Positions 6,869 to 8,748 of a stretch of DNA of 8,748 nt are shown one piece after another (positions within the stretch are counted from its first letter, which is position 1; each line of letters starts with the position of its first letter). The DNA comes from Planctomycetaceae bacterium (GTDB lineage Bacteria > Planctomycetota > Planctomycetia > Pirellulales > Pirellulaceae), in assembly GCA_003506095.1 (NCBI GenBank), contig DNWZ01000521.1, positions 1 to 8,748 on the forward strand. The letters are read 5' to 3'. The position numbers and the translations under genes were made by a program. The notes beneath the pieces are model-generated. The model had not been told where the DNA came from. It ran no database searches and worked only from the letters and a program-made list of their open reading frames with translations.

Positions 6869-8218
6869 ATGCCATCTGCCAACCGCGAGGCATCCGTCGA
6901 CTTTTCCTACACGCAAGAAACCACGTCATTGTCTTCCCAACGCTTTAGGCTCGGAACGTTTTTCGGGATCGGCCTCTATGTTCACTGGACATTTGTGCTC
7001 TTGGTCGCCTACGTGACGTATGTGACTTGGGCGTCGGGGGCCAGTCCCGTCATGGTTGTGTTTACCATTGTCCAACTGCTGGCCGTTTTTGCCTGCGTAA
7101 CTCTGCACGAATATGGTCACGCGTTGGCCGCGCGCCGATACGATGTTGAAACCCACGACATCACGCTGTTACCAATCGGCGGCGTCGCACGACTGAAACG
7201 GATCCCGCGCATACCGATTCAAGAGTTCGTGATCGCGGTTGCTGGGCCCGCTGTCAACGTCGTCATCGCAGCAATCTTGTTAATCTTCATTTTTGCCACA
7301 GGACAAGGATGGTTGTTTGAAATGTTGTACGAGGTGATGTCAGGAACCATCGCCCCCGAAGAACTTGAATCATCCCGCCAAGCGTTCGACCAGGTCTTCG
7401 AAACGCCGACATTGATCGGATTCGCGCTATCGATCTTCACCATCAATGTCATCTTGGTCCTGTTCAATATGATTCCGGCGTTCCCCATGGACGGTGGGCG
7501 AGTCTTGCGCAGCCTCCTGGCGATGATTGTGCCTTATGTTTGGGCAACTCGTTGGGCCCAGCGGATCGGGGTGGTTTGCGCGATTCTAATGGCCGCCGCA
7601 GCGTTGACCAGCGATCCGCCAAGAATTGTTATGCTTTTGATCGCCGGTTTCATCGTCTTTGCCGGGCTGGCCGAAGTGCGTCAAGTCGAAGTTCGTGAAA
7701 TGGTCGATGGCCTGACCGTTGGCGATGTGATGACCGAAAATGTCCCCGTCGTCCGCGCCGATATGACTGCCGGACAGTTGAGCCATTGGTGGAAAAGCCA
7801 TCCCAATCAATCCGCTGCCGTCATCGGAATCAATGGTATGCTGTTGGGACAATTGCGACTGCGCGACCTTATCAGTCACCTGCAGCAAAATGCTGCGCAT
7901 CTACCAAACGCATCCTCGCCAACACCCGACAACTCTTCGCCTTACCGGGCATTTGAAGAACAACCACCCCAGTGGGATATCACGGCAATCGACTTAGCCG
8001 ATCCCAACGCCGACACGCTCGAAGCCGACGAAGGGCTCGAAGGTCTAATGGCTAGCGGAAAACAAACCCAGCGTGAGTTTGCCGTTACAGATCACTCCGG
8101 TCGCTTGATCGGCTGGATCAACCTCGACAACATTCGAGAACATGCTGCACTGGCAAAGCTGCGCACACTCCAAAACAAAAAACAACAACCAACCTGGTCG
8201 ATCGACCACCATGCCTGA
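6869..8218 (+). CDS. Site-2-type intramembrane zinc metalloprotease (peptidase M50) with C-terminal CBS-pair region
   Basis: This integral membrane protease is of the S2P family, which cuts substrates inside or near the membrane, often to release signalling proteins. Numbering is from ATG 6869 (449 aa). Zinc site: HEYGH at 80-84 (His80, Glu84-1, i.e. H-E-x-x-H) and the third ligand Asp208 in NMIPAFPMDGGR (200-211). About six hydrophobic segments are visible: 30-54, 62-84, 119-145, 180-206, 228-246 and 252-270. GPAVN at 126-130 is also family-typical. After residue 279 comes a soluble region with one CBS-like unit (LTVGDVMTENVPVV onward, to about 333), a Ser/Pro/Asn-rich linker (340-370), and a weaker second CBS-like unit (about 385-425). 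CBS pairs usually bind adenine nucleotides. The in-frame ATG 6782 would add 29 residues that do not look like family sequence, although GGAAGGGG lies 9 nt before it. ATG 6869 has no clear ribosome binding site but suits the extended -10 promoter. No anti-sigma or other substrate gene is adjacent. Confidence 0.9.
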   Translation: MPSANREASVDFSYTQETTSLSSQRFRLGTFFGIGLYVHWTFVLLVAYVTYVTWASGASPVMVVFTIVQLLAVFACVTLHEYGHALAARRYDVETHDITLLPIGGVARLKRIPRIPIQEFVIAVAGPAVNVVIAAILLIFIFATGQGWLFEMLYEVMSGTIAPEELESSRQAFDQVFETPTLIGFALSIFTINVILVLFNMIPAFPMDGGRVLRSLLAMIVPYVWATRWAQRIGVVCAILMAAAALTSDPPRIVMLLIAGFIVFAGLAEVRQVEVREMVDGLTVGDVMTENVPVVRADMTAGQLSHWWKSHPNQSAAVIGINGMLLGQLRLRDLISHLQQNAAHLPNASSPTPDNSSPYRAFEEQPPQWDITAIDLADPNADTLEADEGLEGLMASGKQTQREFAVTDHSGRLIGWINLDNIREHAALAKLRTLQNKKQQPTWSIDHHA

Positions 8219-8324
8219 CACTTAACTCTGATTTGAAATCTGTGATTTCCGCACCCCACTGACCGCTAAAAACAATGCCTTAGCGCTCGCGACTGCTTGC
8301 CTTTAAACTCGATCGATCATTCAA
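8219..8324. other. Intergenic gap with a short AT-rich palindrome
   Basis: GATTTGAAATC (8230-8240) is palindromic around a central G. Its right half GAAATC (8235-8240) can also pair with GATTTC (8244-8249) across three bases. These are weak, AT-rich structures without a T-run, so I do not call a terminator. No clear promoter or ribosome binding site for the next gene is visible. Confidence 0.25.
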
Positions 8325-8748
8325 ATGTATCCACCCAGAAACGCTGCTCCAATCGTCGCACGATTAACCCTGTTGGCTTGCTTGCTCTTTTTGGCCAAGA
8401 CCACCCACGCCCAAGAAGCGGGCAATGTCGTGCTGGTGACCATCGATGGGTTGCGATGGCAAGAAGTGTTTGGTGGAGCAGATGAAAGATTGGTCAGCGA
8501 CGATGGCGGTGTGAAGGATGTCTCTGCTGCAAAGCAAAGGTTTTTGCGAAGAGATCGCAAGGCCAACCGAGAGACGTTGATGCCGTTTTTCTGGTCAGTG
8601 ATCGCGCGGCAAGGCGTGATCTATGGCGACCCCGAGCAACGATCGTCGGCCGTACTGAGCAATAACCTTCACTTTTCATACCCAGGTTACAATGAACTGC
8701 TGACCGGATCTTTTGATCCCAAGATCGATTCCAACGCGAAAAAATACA
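8325..8748 (+). CDS. Secreted alkaline-phosphatase-superfamily protein, N-terminal part (3' end outside window)
   Basis: The first 141 codons are present, with no stop before the right edge. The start is ATG 8325, with no ribosome binding site visible. A signal peptide is evident: Arg-containing N-region, hydrophobic stretch at residues 13-24, and probable cleavage after Thr-His-Ala 29. The mature part opens with VVLVTIDGLRWQEVFGGAD (35-53), where Asp41 is the expected first metal ligand of the alkaline phosphatase / phosphodiesterase fold. LMPFFW (85-90) and FSYPGYNELLTG (117-128) follow. By analogy with the T/S-x-P-x-x-x-x-x-x-T-G pattern of nucleotide pyrophosphatase-like enzymes, Ser118 is the likely nucleophile. 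The protein therefore probably hydrolyses phosphate or sulfate esters outside the cytoplasm. The substrate is unknown, and sulfatase, phosphodiesterase and phosphoglycerate-mutase-like relatives cannot be separated without the C-terminal metal ligands. Confidence 0.85.
   Translation, partial: MYPPRNAAPIVARLTLLACLLFLAKTTHAQEAGNVVLVTIDGLRWQEVFGGADERLVSDDGGVKDVSAAKQRFLRRDRKANRETLMPFFWSVIARQGVIYGDPEQRSSAVLSNNLHFSYPGYNELLTGSFDPKIDSNAKKY

Noticed and set aside
1..8748. CRISPR array, insertion sequence, tRNA, toxin-antitoxin or defence cluster
   Set aside because: I searched by eye on both strands and saw no regularly spaced repeats, transposase motifs, clover-leaf sequences or small paired genes.

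Overview
The window looks like an ordinary stretch of chromosome from a planctomycete of the Pirellulaceae / Rhodopirellula type. This is inferred, not proven. The grounds are a moderately GC-rich sequence with weak or absent Shine-Dalgarno sites, loosely packed genes with their own leaders, large secreted proteins of unknown function, and protein styles I associate with that group. It contains no phage, transposon, CRISPR, tRNA or rRNA signal that I can see.

Layout from left to right. (1) The 3' part of a + strand gene of unknown, mostly helical, function runs in from the left edge and ends at 662. (2) A short convergent gap follows (663-806). (3) argH, argininosuccinate lyase, lies on the - strand (807-2198) and is intact, with all family signatures. 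(4) A divergent intergenic region (2199-2385) holds an interrupted inverted repeat and a stem-loop with a T-run directly in front of the next start. (5) A very large secreted protein of unknown function (start about 2386, end 5340) carries a DUF3352-like central motif. (6) A gap with a terminator-like hairpin precedes a 379-aa GNAT-type acyltransferase-like protein (5530-6669). (7) A second terminator-like hairpin and an extended -10 promoter precede a membrane-embedded site-2-type zinc metalloprotease (M50) with a C-terminal CBS-pair region (about 6869-8218). (8) A secreted alkaline-phosphatase-superfamily protein starts at 8325 and runs off the right edge.

The genes do not form an obvious pathway or operon. 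argH is the only biosynthetic gene, it stands alone, and it is transcribed away from its right-hand neighbour. The four + strand genes to its right are separated by gaps of about 105-200 bp, two of which hold hairpins, so they are probably separate units. Three of them concern the cell envelope: a secreted unknown, an intramembrane protease and a secreted hydrolase. The GNAT-like protein could act on lipids or amines.

I found no convincing new multi-gene system. The observations most worth following are the large secreted protein and its leader hairpin, the GNAT-like protein, and a roughly ten-fold excess of the hexamer CGATCG that stops abruptly after about 5.0 kb.
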